The notes under the pieces were generated by a model, which worked only from the letters and a program-made list of their open reading frames with translations, did not search any database and had not been told where the DNA came from. Below are positions 42,647-51,690 of a DNA stretch of 64,000 nt, piece after piece; positions within the stretch are counted from its first letter, which is position 1; each line of letters begins with the position of its first letter. The position numbers were made by a program, and so were the translations under genes. The DNA lies in the NCBI RefSeq assembly GCF_000800255.1, contig NZ_CP009747.1, positions 1,736,001 through 1,800,000 on the forward strand, in the 5' to 3' direction. The DNA comes from Pseudomonas parafulva (lineage in GTDB: Bacteria; Pseudomonadota; Gammaproteobacteria; Pseudomonadales; Pseudomonadaceae).

Positions 42647-44025
42647 GTTCGCTGCGCCAGCGCACGCTGTGGCGGGTGATGTTGCTGCTGGTGGTCGGTA
42701 CCAGCCTGTTGGCGTTGTACAACTACCATGACAGCCGCCATGAGATCACCGAGATCTACGACGCCCACCTGGCGCAGAACGCGCGGCTTCTGCAGGGCGT
42801 GATGAGCCTGCCGGTGGAGGAGGGCAGCCGGGCCTCGCTGTACCAGGCCTTCAACGACGCCCTGAGCCAAGCCGGCCGGCACCGGGTCGGCCATCCCTAT
42901 GAAAGCAAGCTGGCGTTCCAGGTCTGGGATGACGCCGGCACGCGCCTGGTCAATACCCCGAGTGCACCGGTGCTGACACCGCTGCCGGTGACCCCAGGCT
43001 TCTCCGAGATCGTGGTCGATGGCCAGTGCTGGCGCGGCTTTGTGCTACCGGTGCCGGCGCGTCACTGGGTGATCTGGGTCGGCGAGCGCGAGGATGTGCG
43101 CTTCGACCTGATCGACCGCATCGTGCGCCATACCTTGTTTCCGTTCCTGATCGGCAGCCTGGCCCTGGCGCTGTTGGTCTGGGCCGCCATCGGCTGGGGT
43201 CTGCAACCGCTGCAGAACATGGCCAATGTGATTCGTGCACGGCATGCGCAATCGCTGGAGCCGCTGCAACTGGTGCCGCTGCCCTCGGAGCTGGAGCCGA
43301 TGCAGGCGGCGATCAACCGCTTGCTGGCGCAGATCGACGATTTGCTGCGCCGCGAACACCGCTTCATCGCCGATGCGGCCCATGAAATGCGTACGCCGCT
43401 GGCCATTCTGCGTCTTCACGCGCAGAACGCCGAAGCCGCCACCAGCGAGGCCGAACGGCAAAAAGCCCTGGGCTTCCTGATCGGTGCCGTGGATCGCCTC
43501 ACGCGGGTGGTCAACCAGCTGTTGACCCTGGCGCGCCTGGAACCGCGCCTGGGCCAGCGCGTGGACACGCCGATCGACCTGGGCGAGGTGGTCACCGAGA
43601 CCTTGGCCGAATTGACGCCCTGGATTCTGGAGCGTGGCCAGGAACCGTCGTTGCAACTCGATGAGGGCGATCACCTGGCCACGGTCGATGCCGGCGTGCT
43701 GGGCATCGCCTTGCAGAATCTGGTGGCCAATGCCGTGGAGCACTCGCCACCGGGCGGACGCATCTGCGTTTCGCTGCAGCAACGCGGTGGGCAGCTCGAA
43801 CTCAGTGTGGAAGATGAAGGCCCCGGTATCGAAGAGGCCAGCCTGACGCGCGTGTTCGAACGTTTCTACAGCCGCAACAGCCCGAACGGGGCAGGGCTGG
43901 GACTGTCCATCGTCGCGGCCATCGTCGAGCGCCTGGGCGGTCAGGTACGCCTGGAAAACCGAGCCGAGGGCGGGCTGGCCGCCATCCTGTCGATTCCGCT
44001 GGCGAGCACAGGGGGCGCCTCATGA
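42643..44025 (+). CDS. sensor histidine kinase (QseC group)
   Basis: A 460-aa inner-membrane kinase with an N-terminal helix (about residues 12-28), a periplasmic 2CSK_N-type sensor region (about 30-165) and a second helix (LFPFLIGSLALALLVWAAIGW). A HAMP-like linker follows, then the H-box HRFIADAAHEMRTPLAILRLH. The ATPase has NLVANAVEHSP, EDEGPGIEE and GLGLSIVAAIV. It pairs with the regulator just upstream. The ligand is unknown; its placement suggests it senses the product or precursor of the upstream enzymes. Confidence 0.93.
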   Translation: MSSLRQRTLWRVMLLLVVGTSLLALYNYHDSRHEITEIYDAHLAQNARLLQGVMSLPVEEGSRASLYQAFNDALSQAGRHRVGHPYESKLAFQVWDDAGTRLVNTPSAPVLTPLPVTPGFSEIVVDGQCWRGFVLPVPARHWVIWVGEREDVRFDLIDRIVRHTLFPFLIGSLALALLVWAAIGWGLQPLQNMANVIRARHAQSLEPLQLVPLPSELEPMQAAINRLLAQIDDLLRREHRFIADAAHEMRTPLAILRLHAQNAEAATSEAERQKALGFLIGAVDRLTRVVNQLLTLARLEPRLGQRVDTPIDLGEVVTETLAELTPWILERGQEPSLQLDEGDHLATVDAGVLGIALQNLVANAVEHSPPGGRICVSLQQRGGQLELSVEDEGPGIEEASLTRVFERFYSRNSPNGAGLGLSIVAAIVERLGGQVRLENRAEGGLAAILSIPLASTGGAS

Positions 44026-44372
44026 GCACCGTTGACGCGGATCGACTGCGGGTGTGGCAAGCCTTGTCGGAGTTCTTTCTGGACACCGATGTCGACCTCA
44101 GTTTCGACGGGGTCGTGCAGCGTCTGGCCCAGAGTGGCTACACGCCTGACCAGGTGCAGAGCATCTTGTGGAACGAGGTTTATCCGGTCCTGCACAGCAA
44201 TCTGCAGTCCATGGCGGGCGAGTGGGCAGGATGGTCGGACGCGTTTCTCGAAGCCCACCTGGTGGTGCGCCCTTATTCGCCAGGTATGCCAGCCAGAGGA
44301 CGGATCGGTGCCGAAATCTCGCGATGCTGGGACGAAGTGCTGACGCGATGGGCACGCCTGAAGACCTCTTGA
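44022..44372 (+). CDS. small conserved hypothetical protein
   Basis: A 116-aa soluble protein overlapping the kinase stop by 4 bp (ATGA). The pattern VWQALSEFFLDTDVDL, QSILWNEVYPVLHSNLQS, GEWAGWSDAFL is reminiscent of DUF7079-like small proteins. No motif gives a function. Position makes it the last gene of the hemolysin-family operon. Confidence 0.65.
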   Translation: MSTVDADRLRVWQALSEFFLDTDVDLSFDGVVQRLAQSGYTPDQVQSILWNEVYPVLHSNLQSMAGEWAGWSDAFLEAHLVVRPYSPGMPARGRIGAEISRCWDEVLTRWARLKTS

Positions 44373-44429
44373 AACATTTCGGAACAACTGTGTCAGATTG
44401 AAGTCAATTTGATATCGCCTGGATCCGAG

Positions 44430-45620
44430 ATGTCCATGAAACTACCGCGCCCCTCAGACCGTATCGACACCCTCACGCAATTGCGCAATCTCAAGATGGC
44501 CCGGTCGGCGCATGCCTATGTGCGTGGCAGCACCGTGCAGTTCTACGACTGGCTGCACAGTCAATCCGGGCGCCGCCTGCCCAGCGGGCCGGCGGTGTGG
44601 ATCTGCGGCGACTGTCACGCCGGCAACCTGGGTCCGACCGGGGATCTGAAGGGCCGTATCGATATCCACATCCGCGATCTCGACCAGACCGTGATCGGCA
44701 ATCCAGCCCATGACCTGGTGCGACTGGGCCTGTCGCTGGCCACCGCCGCACGCAGCTCGGACCTGCCGGGCGTGGTCACTGCGCGCATGCTCGAGGAGAT
44801 GATGCAGGGCTACGCCCAGGCCTTCGAACAGAGCGATGACGAAGAGCCCGAGCGGCCGGCGCAGGTCAAGGCTGGGATGCGCACCGCCGTGCGCCGCACC
44901 TGGAAACACCTGGCCCGCGAGCGCATCGAGCGGGTGCGTCCGAGCATTCCGCTGGGCAAGCATTTCTGGCCGCTGTCGCGCGAGGAAAAGACGGCGGTGC
45001 GCAAGCTCTGCGCCTCGGACGACATCCACACCCTGGTGACCTCGCTCAAGGGCCGTAGCCCGGAGGACCGCGTGGAACTGCTGGACTCGGCCTACTGGGT
45101 CAAGGGCTGCAGCTCACTGGGCCTGCTGCGCTACGCCGTGCTGATGGCGGTTGGGGAGGGCGACGACCAGGAGTTCTGCCTGTTGGACGTCAAGGAAGCC
45201 ATCGCCGCCGCCGCCCCCCGTACCGCCCGCGCCTCGATGCCGCGCGACAATGCCCGGCGCGTGGTCGAAGGTGCTCGGCATCTTTCGCCGGGGCTGGGCA
45301 ATCGCATGGTGGCGGTGCGCATGCTCGATCACGGCTTCTTCGTCCGTGAGTTGCTGCCCCAGGACATGAAGCTGGAACTCGATGAGCTGAGCGAGCAGGA
45401 AGCACGCCGGGCTGCAGGGTATCTGGCCCGTGTGGTGGGCCATGCCCATGCCCGGCAAATGGACCTGAGCACGCGCGCCGCCTGGATCGAGGAGTTGCAA
45501 CTGCACCGTTCCGAGACGCTGGATGCGCCGTCGTGGTTGTGGAGCAACGTGATTCAGTTGGTGGGCAGTCACGAGCAAGGGTATCTGGCGCATTGCAGGC
45601 GGTACGCGTTGGAGCATTGA
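44430..45620 (+). CDS. DUF2252 family protein
   Basis: A 396-aa protein of the DUF2252 family, which has an aminoglycoside-phosphotransferase/protein-kinase-like fold. Signature segments are HAYVRGSTVQFYDWL, WICGDCHAGNLGP (the catalytic-loop equivalent), HIRDLDQTVIGNP (metal-binding DxD-like), VKGCSSLGLLRYAVLM and VGHAHARQM. A phosphotransfer activity is plausible but not shown. The start is set at 44430; an ATG seven codons upstream also exists. It is transcribed alone, 57 bp after the hemolysin-family operon. Confidence 0.85.
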   Translation: MSMKLPRPSDRIDTLTQLRNLKMARSAHAYVRGSTVQFYDWLHSQSGRRLPSGPAVWICGDCHAGNLGPTGDLKGRIDIHIRDLDQTVIGNPAHDLVRLGLSLATAARSSDLPGVVTARMLEEMMQGYAQAFEQSDDEEPERPAQVKAGMRTAVRRTWKHLARERIERVRPSIPLGKHFWPLSREEKTAVRKLCASDDIHTLVTSLKGRSPEDRVELLDSAYWVKGCSSLGLLRYAVLMAVGEGDDQEFCLLDVKEAIAAAAPRTARASMPRDNARRVVEGARHLSPGLGNRMVAVRMLDHGFFVRELLPQDMKLELDELSEQEARRAAGYLARVVGHAHARQMDLSTRAAWIEELQLHRSETLDAPSWLWSNVIQLVGSHEQGYLAHCRRYALEH

Positions 45621-45665
45621 TGGGCAGGCAATCTCGTCTCTTGATTACCCATGGAGGGGGCTTGC

Positions 45666-47249
45666 TCAGAGCACCTTGAAATGATGGGTGGCGTCGCGTT
45701 CGAGTTGGGCAATCAAACCGAATTCCCAGTCCAGATAGCCCTGCATGGCTGCGCGTGGATTGTCCGTCCCTTCATAGGGCCGCTGGTAACGGTCGCTGCG
45801 CGCTACCGCCAAGTGCGTTTCGCCGCTCTGCAGCGGTTGTCCGGCTGCGATCCACTGTGCGGTGCCGCCTTCGAGCACATGCACCGGGATGCGGGTCAGG
45901 GCTTGCAGGTCGGCTGCGGCAAAACGGGCCAGCAGGCTGCTGCCGCACGTCAGTACATAGCGGCGCGCCTGTGGCAGCCTTTCCAGGGCTTCGGCCAATT
46001 GAGCGCGGATCACCCAGTGTGCGCCGGGTATGTGGCGGTTGACGTAGTTGGCGCTGGTGGTGAAGTCCAGGACGACGGTGCCATCCTCCTGCAGCCAGTC
46101 GGCCAGTTGCTCGACGTCGATCGAATGGACGGCAGGCCGCTCGGGCAGCGGTGGCTGCCAGGGACCGGTGGCGCTGAAGTCTGCGCGGGTCAAGCCGTCG
46201 AGCACTGCGACCTGCCAGCCCATCTGTGCTAGCCATGAAGCGCTCATGTTCGCGCGCACACCGTCGTCATCCACCAGTACGACCCTCGCGCCACGGACGC
46301 TGGCGACATGGTCGGTTTCCTGCACCAGTTGCCCGCCGGGCACCGAGCGGCTGCCGGGGAAGTGACCGGACTCGTACTCTTCGGGCGTGCGCACATCGAA
46401 CAGGTAGGTAGTGCGCGTTTCGTCGCTCTGCCATTGCGCCAGCAGGCTGCGATCGAGTCGTTGTACGCCTGCACGCTCGGCCAGGGCACGTGCCCGTCGG
46501 GCAGCGTCGAGGCGCGTATCGTCACCGACTTCGGCGAAGCGACGTGCCTGACCATGGGCCAGTGCCTGTCCCGCCAACGTCCAGCCGATGGTGCCGTTGC
46601 GCAGGGCTGCGACCGGATTGGCAATGCCGGCGTTGATCAGTGACTGGGTACCAATGATGCTGCGCGTGCGTCCGGCGCAGTTGACGATCACCTGGGTGGA
46701 CGGATCGGGTGCCAGTTCCGCCACGCGCAATACCAGTTCGGCGCCGGGTACGCTGATGCCGCCGGGGATGCTCATGGTCTGGTACTCGTCGAACCGCCGC
46801 GCATCGAGCACCACCACATCGGCTCGTGCCTCAAGCAACGCCTGGACGTGCTCGGCCGCCAGCGATGGGGTATGGCGCACCTGCTCGACCAGTTCGCCGA
46901 AAGCCTTGCTCGGCACGTTGACGTCACGGAACAGCTCGCCTGCGGCGGCGCGCCAGCCCTCAAGGCCACCGTCGAGCAGCGCGACATCACGGTAGCCAAG
47001 GGCCAACAGCCGCTGCGCAGCGACGCCAGCCAGTCCTTCACCGTTGTCGTAGACCGTGATGGGTGTGTCCAGACGCGGCACGCGAGCGAACACCTCAATC
47101 TCCAGTTTCGACAGGGGGATGTTGGCGGCGAACAGCGGGTGGCTCTGCGCGAACGGGTCTTCCTCGCGGACGTCGAGCAGCGCCAGTTCTTCGCGAGCCA
47201 GCAGCGCGCGGCGAATGTCATGGGGGTGGCGGGTGGCGAGGGTGCTCAT
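45666..47249 (-). CDS. four-domain rhodanese-like sulfurtransferase
   Basis: A 527-aa cytosolic protein built of four rhodanese-like repeats. Two keep the persulfide Cys loop: VNCAGRTRS (second repeat, about residue 190) and LTCGSSLLA (fourth, about 435). The first (VYDNGEG) and third (VLVDDDGV) have lost the Cys and are probably structural. It should move sulfane sulfur, for example to thiosulfate or glutathione persulfide. Its start overlaps the cysteine dioxygenase stop by 4 bp, so the pair probably handles cysteine sulfur. Confidence 0.88.
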   Translation of the reverse strand: MSTLATRHPHDIRRALLAREELALLDVREEDPFAQSHPLFAANIPLSKLEIEVFARVPRLDTPITVYDNGEGLAGVAAQRLLALGYRDVALLDGGLEGWRAAAGELFRDVNVPSKAFGELVEQVRHTPSLAAEHVQALLEARADVVVLDARRFDEYQTMSIPGGISVPGAELVLRVAELAPDPSTQVIVNCAGRTRSIIGTQSLINAGIANPVAALRNGTIGWTLAGQALAHGQARRFAEVGDDTRLDAARRARALAERAGVQRLDRSLLAQWQSDETRTTYLFDVRTPEEYESGHFPGSRSVPGGQLVQETDHVASVRGARVVLVDDDGVRANMSASWLAQMGWQVAVLDGLTRADFSATGPWQPPLPERPAVHSIDVEQLADWLQEDGTVVLDFTTSANYVNRHIPGAHWVIRAQLAEALERLPQARRYVLTCGSSLLARFAAADLQALTRIPVHVLEGGTAQWIAAGQPLQSGETHLAVARSDRYQRPYEGTDNPRAAMQGYLDWEFGLIAQLERDATHHFKVL

Positions 47250-47854
47250 GGGGCAGGGTTCTCTTTGGACAGGTCCCAGAGGTTGGGAAGGTGAGTGTTG
47301 GAGTAGCCGGAAATGAAGGTTTTTTCGCTGCCATCGTCGCTGTATACCGCGCGCTTGACGGCGCCAATGTTGCCGCCATAGACATGGATGCTGATCGAGA
47401 CCCGGTCGTCGTAAGCGTTGCTGACCCGATGGATGTCACCAATTCGCGGCGAGACGGCTTCCACCTGGCCCGGCAGCAGACGCACTGCGGCGCCATGGGG
47501 CTGTAGCGCGCCCTGAGCATCTCGCACGAAGCCCTGCGCCCATTCCGCGCCGCGCAACATGCCGATCAGCCCCCACACGCGGTGGTCGTGGATCGGTGTG
47601 CGCTGCCCAGGTCCCCAGACGAAGCTCACCACGCAGAAGCGCTGGCGCGAATCGCAGTGCAACAGGTACTGCCGATAGCGCTCGGGATCGGGCTGGGCGA
47701 GTTCGTCAGGCAGCCAGTCGTCATGGGCGACCAAGTCGGCCAGCAGGCGTTGGCCACGGTCGAGCACAGCCGCCTCATCAGGGCGTTGATCGATCAACTC
47801 GGCCAGGTTCTCGATGAAGTGGCGCAAGCGCTCCGTGCGCACAGGCTGGGTCAT
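47246..47854 (-). CDS. cysteine (or 3-mercaptopropionate) dioxygenase
   Basis: A 202-aa cupin of the cysteine dioxygenase family, which oxidises a thiol to a sulfinic acid with O2. The Fe ligands are H89 and H91 (PIHDHRVWG) and H142 (GDIHRVSN). Bacterial members are split between cysteine and 3-mercaptopropionate specificity, which I cannot separate from sequence alone. It is transcribed first in an operon with the rhodanese. Confidence 0.88.
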   Translation of the reverse strand: MTQPVRTERLRHFIENLAELIDQRPDEAAVLDRGQRLLADLVAHDDWLPDELAQPDPERYRQYLLHCDSRQRFCVVSFVWGPGQRTPIHDHRVWGLIGMLRGAEWAQGFVRDAQGALQPHGAAVRLLPGQVEAVSPRIGDIHRVSNAYDDRVSISIHVYGGNIGAVKRAVYSDDGSEKTFISGYSNTHLPNLWDLSKENPAP

Positions 47855-48152
47855 GGTTGAGACTCGACTTCAAATGAGGGGTGAGCACGACCCTAGCAAA
47901 ACACCTGGCTATTCTCAAAATGCAGAATAATCATAAGCTAATATGAAAATAATGCATTTACAGATCCCTCTGTCCTGTTTTGAAATGGCTTACACACAAG
48001 AGCATGAGCTTATGCCAAGCGTGCATTTCACAGCCCGCAGAGGCTGATTTAACTTATAAGAAGCACCACACCTATACCCTAACGCTATAAAACCTGGCGT
48101 AGACCGCACGCGCGGATCGCCTCACTACCTTCACTGGTATTCGGAGACGACC
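47855..48152. other. divergent promoter region of cdo and the first sulfonate-binding protein
   Basis: About 300 bp, AT-rich between 47910 and 48090. On the minus strand TTGAGA and TAGGGT about 17 bp apart could drive the cdo-rhodanese operon. The plus side must drive the binding-protein gene. No clear activator palindrome was identified. Confidence 0.4.
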
Positions 48153-49106
48153 GTGCGCTATATCAAACACTTGGCTGCGACGCTGCTGGCCACCACCTTC
48201 AGTCTGGCCGCCAGCGCACAAACGCTGGTGGTCGGCGATCAGAGCTATAACGCCCGCGCGGTAATGGAAGCGGCTGGCGTTCTGGAAAACCTCCCTTATA
48301 GCCTGGAATGGAAGCAGTTCACCGCAGGTTCGCCAGTGGCCGAGGCGCTCAATGTCGGCAGCCTCGACATCGGCCTGCTGGGTGACGCCCCGCCGTTGTT
48401 CCTTGGCGCACTGGGCGCGCCAATCAAGGTCATTGCGGTCAGTCGGCAGAACCTCGAAGGCGTGGCCATCCTGGCGCGCAAGGATTCGCCGATTCACAGC
48501 CTGCAAGACCTGCGCGGCAAGCGTGCAGCGATCTGGAAGGGCTCGTGGAGCCAGCAACTGCTGTTCAGTGCCCTGGACAAGGCGGGCGTCCCGCGCGATG
48601 CCGTAGAACTGCGCTACCTCAGCGCCCTGGACGCCTCCCATGCCCTGGACGGCGGCTCGGTGGACGTGATCGCCACCTGGGAGCCCTATGTCACCCAGCA
48701 GGAGCGCCAAGGGGCTCGCGTGTTGGCCACGGCCGAAGGCGTGATCCCTGCGCAGAGCTTCGTCGTGGCCAACAGCAAGGCCGTGGACCACAAGCGCGCA
48801 CAGATTGCCGACTTCCTGCAGCGCCTGAGGAAGGCCCGTGACTGGGCCCTGAGCGAGCCGGCCCACACCGAGGCCTATGCCGATGCCTGGGCCCAGCGCA
48901 CTCGCGCCGATCGCGATATCGCCCGGACCTGGTTTGCCCGCGCACGCACCGACCTGGCACCGCTGAACCCGCAGGTCATTGCCGATGCGCAGAAGACCGT
49001 GGATTTCTTCGCCGGCCTCGGCCTGATCAAGGCCTACCCAGCGGCGAGCCTGTTCGATACCTCCTTCGCAGCCGCCTTGCAGGCGTCCGCTGCGAATGGC
49101 CAGTGA
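48153..49106 (+). CDS. SsuA/TauA-type sulfonate-binding periplasmic protein (1)
   Basis: A 317-aa NrtA/SsuA-type binding protein with a signal peptide (about residues 1-22). Core pieces are LEWKQFTAGSPVAEALNVGSLDIGLLGDAPPLF and VDVIATWEPYVTQQE. It should bind an alkanesulfonate, taurine or sulfate ester under sulfur limitation. The start is GTG after GGAG. It is followed 11 bp later by an FMN monooxygenase, but no permease or ATPase of the Ssu/Tau type is adjacent. Confidence 0.88.
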   Translation: MRYIKHLAATLLATTFSLAASAQTLVVGDQSYNARAVMEAAGVLENLPYSLEWKQFTAGSPVAEALNVGSLDIGLLGDAPPLFLGALGAPIKVIAVSRQNLEGVAILARKDSPIHSLQDLRGKRAAIWKGSWSQQLLFSALDKAGVPRDAVELRYLSALDASHALDGGSVDVIATWEPYVTQQERQGARVLATAEGVIPAQSFVVANSKAVDHKRAQIADFLQRLRKARDWALSEPAHTEAYADAWAQRTRADRDIARTWFARARTDLAPLNPQVIADAQKTVDFFAGLGLIKAYPAASLFDTSFAAALQASAANGQ

Positions 49107-49117
49107 AAGGACGTCCC

Positions 49118-50437
49118 ATGAGCACACGACAGATCAAACTCGGCGCCCTGACCATGGGCTGCGGCGGCCCAGGTCGACACAACTTGTGGCTCGACCCGGA
49201 GCTGCCCGCCGACGCCAGCGTCAACATCGACTGGTACATCGACATTGCCCGGCAGGCAGAAGCTGCGCTGTTCGACCTGATCTTCATCGTCGACAGCCAG
49301 TTCATCACCCCCGGCTCACCGTCGCATTACCTCAATCGCCTGGAGCCGTTGACCTTGCTCTCTGCCCTGGCGGTCAGTACCCGCCGTCTGGGGTTGGTCG
49401 GCACGCTCACCACCTCCTACAACGCACCGTTCAACGTTGCTCGCCGGCTCGCCTCACTGGACCTGATCAGCAAAGGCCGTGCCGGCTGGAACGTCGTCAC
49501 CAGCGGCGACGCCGGCACGGCCGGCAACTATGGGTTGGACGAGCACTACGACTATGACACTCGGTATGCGCGTGCCCAGGAGCATGTGCAGGTGGTCCAG
49601 GGGCTGTGGCATTCGTACGAGGAGGATGCGTTTCCTCGGGACCGCAGCCAGGGTCGGTTCCTCGACCCGGCGAAGCTGCATGCCTTGAATCACCAGGGTG
49701 CGCACTTCTCGGTGGTCGGTCCGCTGAACATCCAGCGCTCGCCCCAGGGGCAGCCGGTGATCTTCCAGGCGGGCGACTCCGAGCAGGGGCGCGAACTGGG
49801 TGCCGCCACGGCCGATGTGGTGTTCACCCACGCCGCCACTCTCGAGCAGGGTCAGGCGTTCTATCGCGATATCAAGGCGCGCGCGGCACGCCTGGGACGC
49901 GACCCAGAGCACCTGTTGGTGCTGCCCGGCGCAGAGATCTACGTGGGCGATACGGACGAGCAGGCGCGTGAGATCGAGCGCCACTATCACCAGGCCGACC
50001 ACAGCTTCGAACTGGCGCTCAAAGAGTTCGGGCGTAACTTCGGCTGGCATGACTTCAGTCAGTACGACCTGGACGCCCCGTTTCCCCAGCAAAGCCTGGA
50101 GGCTGCGCGCAGCAGTTTCTTCACCAATGCCAAGCGCATTGCCGACCAGGCCCGTGAACGGGGGTTCAGCCTGCGCCAGGCGGTGGAGTTCGGCCGTCAG
50201 TTGCGCCCGGGTGCCTTCGTCGGCTCGGCCCAGACCGTGGCGGCGAAGATGGCCGACTGGTTCGAAGCGCGGGCAGTGGACGGATTCAATATCTACATCG
50301 GTCATCCCGGGCAGTTCCGCCGATTCACCGAGCAGGTAGTGCCCTTGCTGCAGGAGCGAGGTGTCTATCGCACGGCCTATGAAGGGACGACCTTGCGCGA
50401 AAGCCTGGGCCTGCCGATACCGCGCTTCGGCCGATAG
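49118..50437 (+). CDS. NtaA/DmoA-type FMN-dependent monooxygenase
   Basis: A 439-aa bacterial luciferase-fold monooxygenase of the nitrilotriacetate/dibenzothiophene-sulfone/dimethylsulfide branch. It needs FMNH2 from a reductase. Conserved regions are LGALTMGCGGPGRHNLW, LISKGRAGWNVVTSGD (flavin pocket) and NYGLDEHYDYDTRYARAQE. In this setting it probably cleaves a C-S bond. AAAGGA precedes the ATG. It forms a two-gene operon with the binding protein upstream. Confidence 0.88.
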   Translation: MSTRQIKLGALTMGCGGPGRHNLWLDPELPADASVNIDWYIDIARQAEAALFDLIFIVDSQFITPGSPSHYLNRLEPLTLLSALAVSTRRLGLVGTLTTSYNAPFNVARRLASLDLISKGRAGWNVVTSGDAGTAGNYGLDEHYDYDTRYARAQEHVQVVQGLWHSYEEDAFPRDRSQGRFLDPAKLHALNHQGAHFSVVGPLNIQRSPQGQPVIFQAGDSEQGRELGAATADVVFTHAATLEQGQAFYRDIKARAARLGRDPEHLLVLPGAEIYVGDTDEQAREIERHYHQADHSFELALKEFGRNFGWHDFSQYDLDAPFPQQSLEAARSSFFTNAKRIADQARERGFSLRQAVEFGRQLRPGAFVGSAQTVAAKMADWFEARAVDGFNIYIGHPGQFRRFTEQVVPLLQERGVYRTAYEGTTLRESLGLPIPRFGR

Positions 50438-50459
50438 AAGCCGGGCCGCCAGGCGACCT

Positions 50460-50505
50460 TGTGCCCATGAGCCCGCTGGCAAGTCCCGGCGGGATCATGG
50501 GCACA
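50460..50505. terminator. large bidirectional hairpin between convergent monooxygenase genes
   Basis: TGTGCCCATGA (50460-50470) and TCATGGGCACA (50495-50505) pair perfectly, then CCCGC (50472-50476) pairs with GCGGG (50489-50493) after one mismatch. The result is a 16-bp stem between two convergent operons. Confidence 0.75.
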
Positions 50506-50509
50506 TCCT

Positions 50510-51610
50510 TCAGGCGCGGCGAGCGCTGCGGCCCTTCTCGTACTGCGCAACCTTGTCACGGATCCGTGGGATCAAGTCCTGGCCGTATTCCACGGCATCG
50601 CGCAGTTGCTCGAAACCCCGGAACAGGAACGTGCTCACACCCAGTTCGTAGTACGCCAGCGCCGCCTCGGCGACCTGCTCAGGCGTACCCACCAGCGAGG
50701 TGGAATTACCGGCACCACCGCCCAGGGCGGCGATCTCGGTCCACAACCGGGTGTCGTGCACTGTGCGCTGGCTGGCAAGTTGCACCAGGCGCTCGGAGCC
50801 CACGTTGCTCTTGCCGAAGTTCTTTTCGCGGCGGTTGCCCTGGCGGATGCCGATGCGCTGCCTGGCGTCGGCCAGAATGCGCTCGGCGCGGGCCCAGGCT
50901 TGGTCTTCGGTGGCGCCGAGGATCGGTCGCAAAGAAAGGCTGAAGCGGATGTGCTGCTCGCGGCCATAGCGGGCCGCGGCCTGGCGGACCTGGGCGATGC
51001 GTTCGCGGACCTGTGCCAGTGGCTCGCCCCACATCATGTACACGTCGGCGTGCTTGGCCGCGACGTCCACTGCAGCGTCCGAGGCGCCGGAGAAGTACAC
51101 CGGCAGACTGGCCACCGGCTTGACCAAGGTGAGGTTGTCCTGCACGCGGTAGTGCGGGCCGTGGTGATCGAACGGCGCGGTCTGGGTCCAGGTGTTGCGC
51201 AGAACCTCGAGATACTCGTCGGTACGGGCATAGCGAGCATCCTTGTCGAGGAAGTCGCCGTCGCGTTGCAGGTCGCCGCTGTCGCCCCCGGTGATCACGT
51301 TGATCGAAGCGCGGCCACGGCTGAGCTGGTCAAGGGTGGCGAACTGGCGCGCGGCGAAAGTCGGCGCCTGGAAGCCGGGGCGGTGCGCGACCAACAGGCC
51401 GATGCGTTCGGTCAATGCCGCCACGTAGGTGGCGAGGATCATCGAGTCTGGCGCGCTGGTGTTGACTGCCAGCAACGCCTTGTCGAAACCGGCGTATTCC
51501 TGGGCCTGGGCGAACGCCTTGATGAACTCGAGGTCGACTAGCGGGCCGCGTGGGGCCTGCGATTCGCTGCTTTCCTGGGGGCCGATGAGGCCGATGAATT
51601 CGAGGCTCAT
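50510..51610 (-). CDS. SsuD-like FMN-dependent alkanesulfonate monooxygenase
   Basis: A 366-aa luciferase-fold enzyme of the SsuD branch. Signature parts are FAQAQEYAGFDKALLA, GRASINVITGGDSGDLQRDGD (flavin/phosphate binding) and MWGEPLAQVRERI. It should use FMNH2 to desulfonate an alkanesulfonate to an aldehyde and sulfite. The ATG at 51610 follows AGGAG. It lies downstream of the dipeptide-type transporter on the same strand and closes that operon. Confidence 0.88.
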   Translation of the reverse strand: MSLEFIGLIGPQESSESQAPRGPLVDLEFIKAFAQAQEYAGFDKALLAVNTSAPDSMILATYVAALTERIGLLVAHRPGFQAPTFAARQFATLDQLSRGRASINVITGGDSGDLQRDGDFLDKDARYARTDEYLEVLRNTWTQTAPFDHHGPHYRVQDNLTLVKPVASLPVYFSGASDAAVDVAAKHADVYMMWGEPLAQVRERIAQVRQAAARYGREQHIRFSLSLRPILGATEDQAWARAERILADARQRIGIRQGNRREKNFGKSNVGSERLVQLASQRTVHDTRLWTEIAALGGGAGNSTSLVGTPEQVAEAALAYYELGVSTFLFRGFEQLRDAVEYGQDLIPRIRDKVAQYEKGRSARRA

Positions 51611-51690
51611 ACCGTAGTGCTCCTGTTGTCGAAAAGGGTCTTGGGTCAAGGGCGCGCGCTATCGCTTGCCCGCAGTACTCGGCGTAGCGG

